From NCBI RefSeq assembly GCF_945952095.1, contig NZ_CAMFHL010000073.1:1-26934 (forward strand): a stretch of 26,934 nucleotides of DNA, written 5' to 3'. How positions within the stretch are numbered: the first letter of the stretch is position 1; each line of letters opens with the position of its first letter. The notes beneath the pieces were generated by a model, which saw nothing but the letters and a program-made list of their open reading frames with translations, did no database searches and was not told the DNA's origin. Below are positions 7,318-16,107 of the stretch, piece by piece. Both the position numbers and the translations under genes were made by a program. This DNA is from an uncultured Arsenicibacter sp. (lineage in GTDB: Bacteria > Bacteroidota > Bacteroidia > Cytophagales > Spirosomataceae).

Positions 7318-9558
7318 ATGAGTCAATTTTTTGTCAAGCTTCTTGTTATCAGCCTCCTCCTGGGGTCATATCAGCTAAGCGCGCAAATAGTGTATAATGT
7401 CCGGGAGCACTATACTAAAAGCGAGACCTACATTACAATGCGCGATGGTGTCAGGCTATTCACCGCTATTTATACCCCTAAACAAGCAACGTCCGACCAC
7501 CCCTATCCAATCCTAATGCAACGTACCTGCTATGGCATTGCTCCCTATGGCACAGAAAGCTATCCTAGCCAGGTAGGCCCATCGGTGACGATGATGAAAG
7601 AGGGGTATATCATGGTTTATCAGGACGTGCGGGGCCGCTACAAAAGTGAAGGGCAGTTTACGAACATGACACCCGTAACGGTTCATAAAAGTAATACAGA
7701 CGTGGACGAAAGCACCGATACCTTTGACACCATTGACTGGTTGGTCAGGCACGTCCCGAACAATAATGGCAATGTGGGTCAGTGGGGGATGTCTTACCCG
7801 GGGTTTTACGCAGCAGCCGGTCTGCTGAGTAACCATCCCGCCCTGAAAGCATCCAGCCCGCAGGCACCCGTTTCAGACTTCTTTTTTGATGACTTTCATC
7901 ATAACGGGGCCTTTTTGGAGAGTTATTTTTTATTATTTCCCTGGTTTGGCGTTCCAAAGAAAGACACAACAACATTTGCCTGGTACGATAGCCCGCCGGT
8001 TAATACGGCTAAAGTGACCCGGGATGGCTACCAAATCTACCTGGATCAAGGCCCGCTGAGCTTTGCTGACACCCATTATAAAGATAACGTCTTTTGGCAG
8101 GAAACGGTGAATCATCCCAATTATGACGACTACTGGCGAAAACGAGCTTTACTCCGGCACTTTCAGCCCAATCTAAAAACAGCCGTTATGACCGTTGGGG
8201 GCTGGTTTGATGCCGAAGACCTGTCAGGACCACTGAATCTGTATAAGACCATTGAGAAAAAGAGCCCCGGCACCTACAATACGATTGTCATGGGGCCGTT
8301 TGGTCACGGTGGATGGGCTTATGAGACCGGCCATACCCTGCACAGTAATCTCTATTTCGGCGATAGCCTGGCGAGCTTCTATATGAATGAGATTGAAGCC
8401 GGATTCTTTCGTCATTTTTTGAAGGGCATCGGCAACAACACGGGCTTACCGGAAGCGTATATGTTTGATACGGGTCTGAAAAAATGGAATCAGTTTGATA
8501 AATGGCCCGCTGCTGGTACTCGTAAGCAAAAGCTTTACCTGAATGCAGCGGGCACATTAGATCAGCAACCACCTAAAAAGATAGAGTCAGTATCTTATCC
8601 CAGCGATCCTATGAAGCCCGTTCCTCACACCGAAGATTTGACATCGACGATGAACTTTACGCCTTACAATTACATGAGCGAAGACCAGCGCTTTGCAGGC
8701 CGTCGGCCTGACGTTCTGACGTTTCAAACCGGTGCTTTGTCAGAGGATGTGACCCTGGGGGGGGAAATTAAAGCGTATTTAAACATCGCCAGTACAGGTA
8801 CAGATGCTGATTTCTTTGTCAAACTGATTGATGTATATCCCCTGGACGAACCTAATCATGCCTACATGCCCAATAAAAACGTCACCCTGAGTAATTACTG
8901 GCAGATGGTTCGTTCGGAGATGATGCCCGCCCGGTTTCGTAACAGCTTTGAAAAGCCGCAGCCCCTCCGCGCTAGTCAGAAAACGGCCGTCCATTTTCAG
9001 TTGCAGGATGTGCTGCATACCTTTAAAAAAGGGCATCGGATCATGATCCAGGTCCAAAGTACGGCTTTTCCCTTATTCGCACGGAACCCCCAGACATTCG
9101 TGCGCAATCCCTATAAAGCGAAGTCCTCCGATTATGTGAAGGCCACACAAACTGTTTTCAACGACAGTTTTGTTGAAGTGGATTTGCTGGAAGGGGCCAT
9201 TACTGAAAAAGCCTGGCAATCTATCTGGAATTTTGAGGACTACCGACCGGGAGTGACTGGCATTACACCATTCGAAAACGGGGCTCAAACTGTTAGCACG
9301 AGCACATCGGTGGTCACCCTACACTTCTCCCAAAAGATGGATACCCGATATTATAGTTTTGGGAAAGGCCCTCTGGGTGTAGAAAGCATGGCGAGGGTGA
9401 AAAGGTTACTAGGCTTTTCGGAAGATGCAAAATCGTTCTCTTTTGAACTTGAGCTGAAACCGAATCAGCGACACCAGTTACTGATCGGTTCAAGTTTTCG
9501 AAATGAGGCTGGGGATCGCCTGAAGCCTTACCTGATTGATTTTAATACTAAAGAATAG
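7318..9558 (+). CDS. Secreted CocE/NonD-family hydrolase (X-Pro dipeptidyl-peptidase S15 fold)
   Basis: The 746-residue protein has a Sec signal (hydrophobic run, then QLSAQ near residue 23). The alpha/beta-hydrolase core carries an oxyanion-type YQDVRGR segment near 101-107, the nucleophile elbow GQWGMSYPG with Ser159, a GGWFDAED segment with the likely catalytic Asp298, and GPFGHGGW with His330. The second half is the jelly-roll domain of the S15/CocE family (LGGEIKAYLNIAS and later FQLQDVLHTFKKGHRIMIQV). After about residue 655 there is an extra roughly 90-residue tail with an Ig-like pattern (VVTLHFSQKMD, then FELELKPNQRHQLLIGSSF). Relatives hydrolyse X-Pro dipeptides, cocaine-type esters or beta-lactam acyl amides; the substrate here is unknown. 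Family is confident, substrate is not. Confidence 0.93.
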   Translation: MSQFFVKLLVISLLLGSYQLSAQIVYNVREHYTKSETYITMRDGVRLFTAIYTPKQATSDHPYPILMQRTCYGIAPYGTESYPSQVGPSVTMMKEGYIMVYQDVRGRYKSEGQFTNMTPVTVHKSNTDVDESTDTFDTIDWLVRHVPNNNGNVGQWGMSYPGFYAAAGLLSNHPALKASSPQAPVSDFFFDDFHHNGAFLESYFLLFPWFGVPKKDTTTFAWYDSPPVNTAKVTRDGYQIYLDQGPLSFADTHYKDNVFWQETVNHPNYDDYWRKRALLRHFQPNLKTAVMTVGGWFDAEDLSGPLNLYKTIEKKSPGTYNTIVMGPFGHGGWAYETGHTLHSNLYFGDSLASFYMNEIEAGFFRHFLKGIGNNTGLPEAYMFDTGLKKWNQFDKWPAAGTRKQKLYLNAAGTLDQQPPKKIESVSYPSDPMKPVPHTEDLTSTMNFTPYNYMSEDQRFAGRRPDVLTFQTGALSEDVTLGGEIKAYLNIASTGTDADFFVKLIDVYPLDEPNHAYMPNKNVTLSNYWQMVRSEMMPARFRNSFEKPQPLRASQKTAVHFQLQDVLHTFKKGHRIMIQVQSTAFPLFARNPQTFVRNPYKAKSSDYVKATQTVFNDSFVEVDLLEGAITEKAWQSIWNFEDYRPGVTGITPFENGAQTVSTSTSVVTLHFSQKMDTRYYSFGKGPLGVESMARVKRLLGFSEDAKSFSFELELKPNQRHQLLIGSSFRNEAGDRLKPYLIDFNTKE

Positions 9559-9998
9559 GGGTCATCAGGCACTACAGCAGTTCTGACCAGCGCTGTTGTG
9601 AATGATACTTTCGGGGGGTATCTATTCCTGAAATGACTTAAAAATTCAGGTCATACAGGGGCGAAAAAAGGTAAAATTTCTGTTGAGTATTACCTCACCA
9701 AACTCTCTTATTACAATACACTAATAAGGTGCCCATAGGGGCGTTTTTCATGGTTTTGTACAACTATAAATGAGCGTTTGTATGTAAACAGAGTGACGGA
9801 TCAGGAATGGTCGTTCTGATTTTGTAACCTGCTATTTCGTATGCTCACAAAACCCTCCCGATCAGAGATAAATCCCGCCTCAATGTCTAATGATGAAACC
9901 GGATCTTCTGAAAGACAGCGTCTCACATCTGCCCACGTACGTTTTACCAAAAGCCGGTGAACCTGATCAGGGACACCGGCTTTTATGTTTCAATTCCT
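9559..9998. other. Non-coding stretch between convergent genes
   Basis: No coding signal stands out on either strand. It contains a small hairpin (CCTGAA at 9627-9632 against TTCAGG at 9645-9650) and, at its right edge, the bidirectional terminator-like hairpin at 9950-9984. The rest looks like untranslated DNA between the hydrolase gene (plus) and the beta-helix gene (minus). Confidence 0.6.
9950..9984. terminator. Bidirectional rho-independent terminator between convergent genes
   Basis: AAAGCCGGTG (9950-9959) pairs perfectly with CACCGGCTTT (9974-9983) around a 14-base loop. T residues follow the stem on the plus strand and a run of T precedes the complementary stem on the minus strand. 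It lies just after the stop of the minus-strand beta-helix coding remnant at 9999, so it most likely ends that transcript, and it could serve both directions. Confidence 0.75.
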
Positions 9999-11181
9999 TT
10001 ACGGGCAAATCCGGTTAACCGTCACCGTCCGGGTTAACGGTTCGCTGGTGCCGCAGCTGTTGGTGTAGGTCGCCGTCAGCGTGTAGGTGCCCGCCTGCTT
10101 CACATTCAGCCCGATTGCCTCATGCGTGGTACCCTCGCAGTAAACCGTGCTGAAGACATAGTCCTTTGGACCGGTCATGGTAAATGAGCTGGCTATGCCA
10201 CGACCTACTAACCGTACGGGACAAGCGGATTCATCGGCCGTGAAGCTCAGGATCTGCCCCGCCGAAGTTGGAAGTGCCCCCCGCAGCCTGATTGCCCCGA
10301 AACGAGCAGTTGGTCAGCACAGGGTTGCTGATATTATTGTGCATGGCCCCGCCGTAGGTTCTACTGCCACCATTACCCGTAGCCTGATTGCCCTGAAACG
10401 AGCAGTTGGTCAAGGTCGGGCTGCTGCTGGCATTGTAGATGGCCCCGCCGGAGTTTGTACTGCCGCCACCACCCGAAGCCTGATTATCCTGAAACGAGCA
10501 GTTGGGCAAGGTCGGGTTGCTATTCGCATTGTAAATGGCCCCGCCGGAGTTATTACCGACCCCCGTAGCCAGATTGCTCTGAAACAAGCAGTTAGTCAGC
10601 ACAGGGTTACTACTGTTACCGTTGTACATGGCACCGCCTTGGTTGGTAAGGCCCCCAGTAGCCTGATTGCCCTGAAAGGAGCAGTTGGTCAGGGTCGGGC
10701 TGCTGCCATTGTTGTACATACCTCCCCCAAGATCGACACTGCCCCCTCCTGTAATCACAAAGCCATCCAGCACGGCCGATCTCGTCAGACTCAAACTGGC
10801 GGGGTTGTTGATTACCCGGCTGCCATTGCCTGCCAGCGTGGTATTGGATGGATTACCTAATACCGGGTTGACGGACGGGCGCTCACTAAGGCTGGTTTCG
10901 GTGCCCCTAAAGCCGCCGTAGATCGCCACGCCCGGTAGCATCGAGAAACTACTCCCGCTGGCAGGTCTGTAGGTACCCTGAGCCACCCAGACCTGATCGC
11001 CGGGCTGGCTGGCATTAATGGCGCCTTGTAAATCGGTGGTGCTCGTCGCCCAGCTGGTAGCGGAGGCGGCCGGCGTGATGCCCGTCGTGGAAACGTAGCG
11101 GGTGGTCTGGCTAAAAGCCCAGTGCGTGAGCAGCAGACAACAAAACAGGCCGATGGCCCGGATTCGTATTAATGTATTCAT
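9999..11181 (-). pseudogene. Secreted right-handed beta-helix repeat protein, frameshifted
   Basis: From ATG at 11181 the protein has a Sec signal (LFCCLLLTHWAFSQ), then an N-terminal cap typical of pectate-lyase-like surface proteins (LQGAINASQPGDQVWVAQGT, IYGGFRGTETSLSERP). Five beta-helix coils of 30-32 residues follow, each built as GGAxYN..SSPTLTNCSFQGNQATGG. The frame ends at 10231 just as coil six starts (FGGADPELHGR). In another minus-strand frame, from about 10259 to the TAA at 9999, a coherent 86-residue domain continues (LSFTADESACPVRLVGRG... ending VTVNRICP). The most likely history is a deletion or slip in the repeats that shifted the frame, removing further coils and linker. The short form might still be secreted. 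Role is unknown, possibly adhesion or carbohydrate binding. Confidence 0.75.
10264..10728 (-). repeat. Tandem repeats of about 90-96 bases encoding beta-helix coils
   Basis: Five consecutive in-frame units code for GGAxYN-x-SxPTLTNCSFQGNQATG-type coils of 30, 31, 32, 32 and 30 residues. Their DNA is also similar (the GCCTGATTGCCCTGAAACGA core recurs on the plus strand). The length differences fall in the Gly/Ser/Asn loop between units. Such repeats readily expand or contract by recombination or slippage, which can explain the adjacent frameshift. Confidence 0.85.
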
Positions 11182-11794
11182 GCAGCGTATTAGTATTCAG
11201 TAGAAATCATTGATTGAATCTGACAAAAGAAAACTCGGTTAGTAAGCGCATACCCGGCTGATGCGCTGGTGTTCGAAGGTATAAAGTGCTCAGCAGGGTC
11301 AGCAACACACGGAAAAGCATGGCAGAAAAGGGGCTGTTTGTGGCTGCAAGTTCCCCTTCATACTCCACTTAGTTGTTAGTCATTCGTCCAAAAATGTTTG
11401 GCTCCGTGTCAGAATGAAAAAAAAACTTCGTGTATTGTTGCATTTGTCGGCGAATGCACGATACATGTATACTTACAGGCGAATTTCTGTTGCTTTGAAA
11501 ACGGGCTGTTTTGTCAGGCGGAAAAGCCTGGTGACAGGCGATGTGAGTCCGGTAAAAGATCACCGCAAGCAGTTTTTTTTTACCGGAAATTCGGGGTAAA
11601 AAAAGCATGCTCATCAAGCTGCTGATCACCGCAGCAGCCTGACAGGATTTATCCGATTGACTTTGCCGTTACACCGGTTGAGGCATATAGCCCGCGGGAT
11701 TGTGTACCTGCGCCCGGACTACCAGACACGAGCGAGTGATGGCCGGATACCTGTTTCCGCAGGTAGGTGCTACCACGGCCATGATCACACTCAC
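11182..11794. other. Non-coding stretch with nested inverted repeats
   Basis: No reliable gene is present. A 61-codon frame starting at 11414 with a Lys-rich start has no recognisable family and no signal peptide core, and is not called. The notable content is the group of overlapping inverted repeats at 11549-11604. The left part should also contain the promoter of the minus-strand beta-helix gene, but no good match to a Bacteroidota core promoter was found. Confidence 0.55.
11549..11604. repeat. Overlapping, mutually exclusive inverted repeats
   Basis: CCGGTAAAA (11549-11557) is complementary to TTTTACCGG (11578-11586). The same T-rich arm, TTTTTTTACC (11575-11584), is also perfectly complementary to GGTAAAAAAA (11595-11604). 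The two stems cannot form together because they share the middle arm. The second stem has no T-run after it on either strand, so it is not an ordinary terminator. The arrangement is like that of RNA switches, but no gene follows closely. Confidence 0.5.
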
Positions 11795-12270
11795 GGCAGG
11801 TAGCAGTACCACTAAACCTGCATAGGTATTAACCATAGCATTTGTCACCGAACGTAGTCACGTACACAGACTTGCCTGGTTTATCCAATTACCGATTCCA
11901 CCTCTTGCCTGGCGGCTGAAGGCAATCCGGCAGGGGCCACGTTAGTGCGTCCCTGGTTAGGTAGAACAAAACGTTTGGCGCTGTGTCGTTGGTGCCGTCA
12001 TCAGTCAGCTAATTATGGTCAATTTCGCCTGACTTATTGATTAACAGGTGCAGTTTCAGTCCGTATAACCAGGCCATTGAGGTCTTGCCCCGACCAGAAA
12101 TTCCTTTAGATACCCGATACGCACGGTGCGTATCGCATAAGGCGAGTCACGTCGGGTCAATGTAGAAAATACCCGTTCGTAGACTGCGTCGGCACTGATA
12201 AGCCCGATTCAAAATCAGGGGTAACAACACACGGGTATCGGAATAAGTAAATCATAAAGCCGGTGTGTCT
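11795..12270 (-). mobile_element. Decayed IS982-family transposase remnant
   Basis: Read on the minus strand, the stretch has the order of blocks of an IS982 transposase, broken by stops and frameshifts. Near 12228 is LLPLILNRAYQC, then RTGIFYIDPT (family: GISFIDST). Near 12080 is KGISGRGKTSMAWLYGLKLH (family: KGIAxxGKTTMGWFYGFKLH), followed by LLINKSGEI and a damaged LTxGNxDD block. Further on is VESVIG, and near 11850 SVTNAMVNTYAGLVVLLP (family: FMVNLLAGLIAY). At least three in-frame stops and one shift are visible. The N-terminal part is missing; it would fall where the sensor kinase gene now starts. No terminal inverted repeats were found. The element is dead and has probably been there a long time. 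Confidence 0.75.
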
Positions 12271-12325
12271 GCAGTACGTCAGGCATACCGGCAGAGTATA
12301 GTTTTAATAAATCTTAATCCTGAAT

Positions 12326-12359
12326 GTTACGCCGTAAAGCCTGAACAGAGTTATATTTG
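12326..12359 (+). promoter_or_regulatory. Likely promoter of the sensor kinase gene
   Basis: TATATTTG at 12352-12359 fits the Bacteroidota -7 consensus TAnnTTTG exactly. The -33 region around 12326-12330 (GTTAC) is only a weak match to TTTG. The start codon is 34 bases downstream of the core, a normal leader length. Confidence 0.5.
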
Positions 12360-12393
12360 TCTGGCCTGTCATGTATGATGGCCCGTAAATTAC

Positions 12394-14481
12394 ATGTACT
12401 CTCAACGTTTTCTGAAATACCTGCACCTGGAGTGCTGGATGGTATGTTTATCCGTAAGCATTTCCTTCGGACAGGCTGATCACTTTTCACCGGACAGGAA
12501 CCCCGCTACCCTTGCCGCTTCTAAAACCGACTCTTTTCGTGCCTGCTGTGCTATTAAGCTGGGAGACGGGTTTCTCAATTACAACAGTGATTCCGCCATT
12601 TATTATTACCGGCAGGCGGCGCGGTTGGCAGACGCGTCTAAAAGCCGGATTTTAAGGCGATTGGCCTATCTGAAACTGGGGAATGAATACCTTTTTTATA
12701 CAGATTATGTAACGACGATTAACCTGCTCGACAAAGCCGAAGCCCTTGGCCGGCCGTTCCCGGTCGACAGTACACAGTTAGAAATTCTGATTGTGAAAGC
12801 AAGGGCTTTCCGCAGTAGCGGACGGTATGATACAGGCCTTCGTCTTTGTCTGGATTTGTTGAATAACTATGAGCACCGGCAAAATCAATGGCCCCGGCAA
12901 CTGGCCTTGCTGCATGCTGAGTTAGGCGTTATTCATCTGCATTTGCATCATTTTGCTGATTCAGAACGCTATTTTCAGAAGCAGCTCACATTGAGTAAAA
13001 AAAGCGGTGATAAGCGCCTGGTTCTTATCGCCTTTGGTAATCTGGGTACGCTTTACGGGGCGAGTAACCGGTTTCAGGAAGCGGAACGTTGCTTTAGGCG
13101 CTCCTATGAGATCGCTGGACAGTTTTCCAGGCCTATCTTACTGGGTTATGTCTATATAAATCTCGGTGAACTGGCCATGCATCGTAAAGAATACAAGGCA
13201 GCCATTTCGTATTTACGACACAGTTTGCACTATGAGGATAGTTATAACATTGATAAAGGATATACGTATTCATTACTGGCTACGTGCTACAAAGAAAGCC
13301 GGCAGCACACCGAAGCACTACTTCATATCAACCAGGCCATCCGGATTTTTCATTCGATAGCGTCACTTCAGGATGAGCAGAAAGCAATGAGTCTGAAGGG
13401 CTCCTTATTAGCACAATCAGGCCGGTTTAAAGATGCGTACCAAATCAGTGATCAGGCTCAGGTACTGAAAGACAGCCTGTTTGGTCTGGAAAAAGAAAAA
13501 GCCATTGCCGGTATCCAGGCTAATTTTGACCTGGAACGCAAACAGCAGCAGATCGCCGCATTAAAAAAGAACCTGACGATTCAGCAGCAAGCCCGTCAAA
13601 CGGCACAGCTACAGCTCAGGCTTGTAAATCAACAGCGGGTATTCTTTTTATCCGCATTGCTGTGCATGTCGTGTGTGTTTATTTTTGCCTTTTTAGCCTA
13701 TCGAAAGCAGAAAAAAATCGGCCGGATTCTGGTTCAGCAGAAAGAGGAAATCAGTAAACAGACTATAGAACTAACTGAGCTGAATAAAACAAAAGACAAG
13801 CTGTTTTCGCTTATCAGCCACGATCTGCGCAGCCCGGTTACTCGGTTGAAGAAACAATTAAACCTGCTCTCCGCAGGTAGCCTGCCCGATGAGGCGAAGG
13901 GACCAATCGGCAGGCTGGAGGCACAGACGGATCAGTTGCTTAACCTGCTTACAAACTTATTAGACTGGTCATATATCCAGTTGAAAGGCTGGCGCGTAAA
14001 TCCGGAATGTGTGGATCTGGCTGATATTGTTGATAACGTAATCAGCCAGAAGCGCGACCCCATCAGCCAGAAGGGACTCAGGATTTTAAATCAGGTGCCC
14101 CCATCTGCCTGGATTATGGCCGATAAAACCCAGCTTGAAGCGATTATCCGCAACCTGATCAGTAATGCCATAAAATTTACACCATCCGGTGGTTATATCA
14201 GGTTATCCGTCAAACAAACCGGTGAACACCTTAAGCTGACGATTCAGGATACCGGAATCGGAATACCGGCAGAACATCTTGAGCGGATTTTCAGTAATCC
14301 GGAGGTGCGGCCGGGGACAGCCAGTGAACAGGGTACCGGACTTGGCCTGCGCGTTTGCCGGGAAATGCTGGGAGCCGATGCGGAGGCGCTGCAGATCATC
14401 AGCAAACCGGAAAAAGGCACACAGGTTAGTATACGTCTTACCGTTGCGGTAAAAAGCGCTCAATCTGACCTAACATGCTGA
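12394..14481 (+). CDS. TPR-containing membrane sensor histidine kinase
   Basis: The 695-residue protein has an N-terminal signal segment and a periplasmic region of TPR-like helices (residues about 50-360; for example ALLHAELGVIHLHLHHFADS and LVLIAFGNLGTLYGASNRFQ). A coiled linker rich in Gln/Lys leads to one membrane segment (about 416-438, VFFLSALLCMSCVFIFAFLAY). The cytoplasmic part has the H-box FSLISHDLRSPVTRL with phosphorylatable His476, the N-box NLISNAIKFTPSGG near 587-600, the G1 box DTGIGIP and the G2 box GTGLGL, so it should be an active kinase. Its last 12 bases overlap the end of the minus-strand HTH-like gene. The likely partner is the LytTR regulator at 15382. The ligand sensed by the TPR region is unknown. 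Confidence 0.94.
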   Translation: MYSQRFLKYLHLECWMVCLSVSISFGQADHFSPDRNPATLAASKTDSFRACCAIKLGDGFLNYNSDSAIYYYRQAARLADASKSRILRRLAYLKLGNEYLFYTDYVTTINLLDKAEALGRPFPVDSTQLEILIVKARAFRSSGRYDTGLRLCLDLLNNYEHRQNQWPRQLALLHAELGVIHLHLHHFADSERYFQKQLTLSKKSGDKRLVLIAFGNLGTLYGASNRFQEAERCFRRSYEIAGQFSRPILLGYVYINLGELAMHRKEYKAAISYLRHSLHYEDSYNIDKGYTYSLLATCYKESRQHTEALLHINQAIRIFHSIASLQDEQKAMSLKGSLLAQSGRFKDAYQISDQAQVLKDSLFGLEKEKAIAGIQANFDLERKQQQIAALKKNLTIQQQARQTAQLQLRLVNQQRVFFLSALLCMSCVFIFAFLAYRKQKKIGRILVQQKEEISKQTIELTELNKTKDKLFSLISHDLRSPVTRLKKQLNLLSAGSLPDEAKGPIGRLEAQTDQLLNLLTNLLDWSYIQLKGWRVNPECVDLADIVDNVISQKRDPISQKGLRILNQVPPSAWIMADKTQLEAIIRNLISNAIKFTPSGGYIRLSVKQTGEHLKLTIQDTGIGIPAEHLERIFSNPEVRPGTASEQGTGLGLRVCREMLGADAEALQIISKPEKGTQVSIRLTVAVKSAQSDLTC

Positions 14482-14919
14482 TTCCGTTGGTTGGTACAAC
14501 TCAATTGTATGATGATCTTCCCACCTGCGTAATACTGTAGTCATCTGCTGGAGATCATGATATAGCCAGTTATCGATATTTTTTCCTCGTTTCAGCAACA
14601 TCAACCGCGTAATCCGGCATTCTTTGAGCAGCGGAACTCTGACTGAAACAGGCAGCATCATGAGCCTGAATGCCAGCGTGGAAAGTCCGGCCATGAATTC
14701 GGTTGAAAGGCCCAATAGATCAGCCAGTTTACTGATTTCGTTTGGTTTCCAGTGACCAGGATCCTTCCGTCGCCGGGAGAGGCTGTTCAGGGATAGGTTA
14801 AGGGAGTCAGCCAGAACGTTGTATGACAGGTTGCTTTCCGATAATGCCTGTAAGACAATACTTCGGCCGGTGAGATACAAATTAACTGCGTGAATAAATT
14901 CATTTATCGTTGAGTTCAT
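14470..14919 (-). CDS. Small protein with a helix-turn-helix-like N-terminal half
   Basis: This 149-residue protein has no signal or membrane segment. Residues about 22-72 (LSYNVLADSLNLSLNSLSRR, then DPGHWKPNEISKLADLLG) resemble an XRE-like helix-turn-helix: a first helix, a turn, and a basic RRRK stretch that could contact DNA. The second half is basic and helical (LLKECRITRLMLLKRG) without a recognised domain. It lies on the opposite strand between the sensor kinase and its likely regulator, and its last 12 bases are antisense to the end of the kinase gene. It may be a local transcription factor; no precise family is claimed. Confidence 0.7.
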   Translation of the reverse strand: MNSTINEFIHAVNLYLTGRSIVLQALSESNLSYNVLADSLNLSLNSLSRRRKDPGHWKPNEISKLADLLGLSTEFMAGLSTLAFRLMMLPVSVRVPLLKECRITRLMLLKRGKNIDNWLYHDLQQMTTVLRRWEDHHTIELYQPTESAC

Positions 14920-15381
14920 GCCAGGGGTCCTGCGTTTCCGGTACAGTACTAAGTTTCATTCCGAGCCAACTTTAAACATGTGGATGTCAATAACAAACCG
15001 CTGCGTATAGTACTTACCGGTATGTATGAGTTCCACTTTTTATCAAGTAGGGTCCGGAATTTGTTCATGACAAAACAACCACGAAAACTGATAGCATATT
15101 ACCTGTGTTTTCCGGAAAACACCTGATTTATGGCAAAACCACAACTATAGTTGGTGAAATGGACCATTCAGCGGGTAAAGCAGGATAACATTACCCCTCA
15201 GGCTAAGCAAGTTTGATTTTATAGTGTACTGTATTTGTCGAAATAGTTATCTTATGTGTATTGAAATTCGAAAATAGATTCATAAAGTATTCAACCTTAA
15301 TCGCATGCATACATGCCGGCAAGGTATAGATTGAATTAATATGTACTTTTAAAGTTGATTACAGATGTTAATACAACTTAT
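14920..15381. other. Divergent intergenic region between the HTH-like gene and the response regulator
   Basis: This AT-rich stretch of about 460 bases must hold promoters for both divergent genes. No exact TAnnTTTG core with good spacing was found. Two similar words, TCGAAATAG and TCGAAAATAG, occur in direct orientation around 15238-15275 and could be protein-binding sites. No coding region or stable hairpin is evident. Confidence 0.5.
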
Positions 15382-16107
15382 ATGACAATCCGCCACTATT
15401 TAATTATTGACGATAATACAGCCGATGCCGAAATACTGGTCAGTCAGCTTGGTACGTTGACATTTTTACAGCTCATTGCAGTTGCCCCGACACTGGAAGA
15501 GGCAATTGATGTATTGGAGTCAAAATCAGTGGATTTGATTTTTCTGGACGTACGGCTTGCCAGCCAGTCAGGGTTAACCCTGTTAAAGGCGGTCCCTAGT
15601 CTGCCACCCGTTATAATCATCAGTGCTTATCCTGAATACGCTGTAGCTAGTTATGAAATTGGCAAAGCAGCCGATTTTGTGTTAAAACCAGTTAGTGACG
15701 AGCGATTACAGATTGCGGTAACCCGTGCACTAAAAAACACAGCTGAAGGCCGGTCATTGACGGAAACAGATTCTATTTTTTTCAAGGCAGGCCGTAAAAT
15801 GATCCGGCTTCGGTATTCTGAAGTTGATTATATTCAGGCATATGATGCTTATTGTAAGGTGTTCAACGGTGAACAGATGATATTAATCAGCGAGCCGTTT
15901 TTTGTAGTCAACCGAGCCCTGCCGGGAAACCTGTTTGTACGAGTACATAAGTCTTACCTGATCAATGTCACTAAAATTACCGGCTATGACCGGCAGCACC
16001 TGTGGATTGGCAAATGTAAAATACCGATTGGCGGTTCGTATAAAGCCGGTTTGCAGAAACTGTTCACCGTACTCGGAAATTTAGACGATGATGAACCGGC
16101 TACTTAA
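15382..16107 (+). CDS. LytTR-family response regulator
   Basis: ATG 15382 is preferred to the upstream TTG at 15355 because it places the receiver domain right at the N-terminus. The 241-residue protein has a REC domain with the acidic pair D10/D11, the phospho-acceptor Asp56 (LIFLDVRLA), a switch Ser/Ala region IIISAYP and the conserved Lys102 (VLKPV). Residues about 132-230 form a LytTR DNA-binding domain: IRLRYSEVDYIQAYDAYCKV, then FVRVHKSYLINVTKI and IPIGGSYKAGL. This type binds paired direct repeats and usually pairs with a TPR or 7TM histidine kinase; the kinase at 12394 is the obvious partner. Its last 8 bases overlap the end of the minus-strand PH-like gene. The SusC operon starting at 16921 is a possible target. 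Confidence 0.93.
   Translation: MTIRHYLIIDDNTADAEILVSQLGTLTFLQLIAVAPTLEEAIDVLESKSVDLIFLDVRLASQSGLTLLKAVPSLPPVIIISAYPEYAVASYEIGKAADFVLKPVSDERLQIAVTRALKNTAEGRSLTETDSIFFKAGRKMIRLRYSEVDYIQAYDAYCKVFNGEQMILISEPFFVVNRALPGNLFVRVHKSYLINVTKITGYDRQHLWIGKCKIPIGGSYKAGLQKLFTVLGNLDDDEPAT

Noticed and set aside
10264..10728. Possible CRISPR array because of regular repeats
   Set aside because: The units are 90-96 bases, keep one reading frame, and vary in a protein-like way; there are no short identical repeats with unique spacers and no cas genes.
10177..10860. Long plus-strand open frame of 227 codons opposite the beta-helix gene
   Set aside because: It is the repetitive antisense shadow of the coil-coding repeats; its residues simply mirror the repeat, it lacks a signal or domain, and the minus strand has a clear signal peptide and family pattern.
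11414..11599. Small plus-strand frame of 61 codons starting with Met-Lys-Lys-Lys
   Set aside because: No hydrophobic signal core, no family resemblance and a composition unlike the neighbours; it also runs through the inverted-repeat cluster.
11575..11604. Classical intrinsic terminator at the T-rich/A-rich hairpin
   Set aside because: The T-run precedes and the A-run follows the stem on both strands, the opposite of a rho-independent terminator.
12116..12134. Perfect 19-base palindrome GATACGCAC-G-GTGCGTATC
   Set aside because: It lies inside the decayed transposase coding region, where the CDTHRAYR stretch explains it; no promoter or gene start is near.
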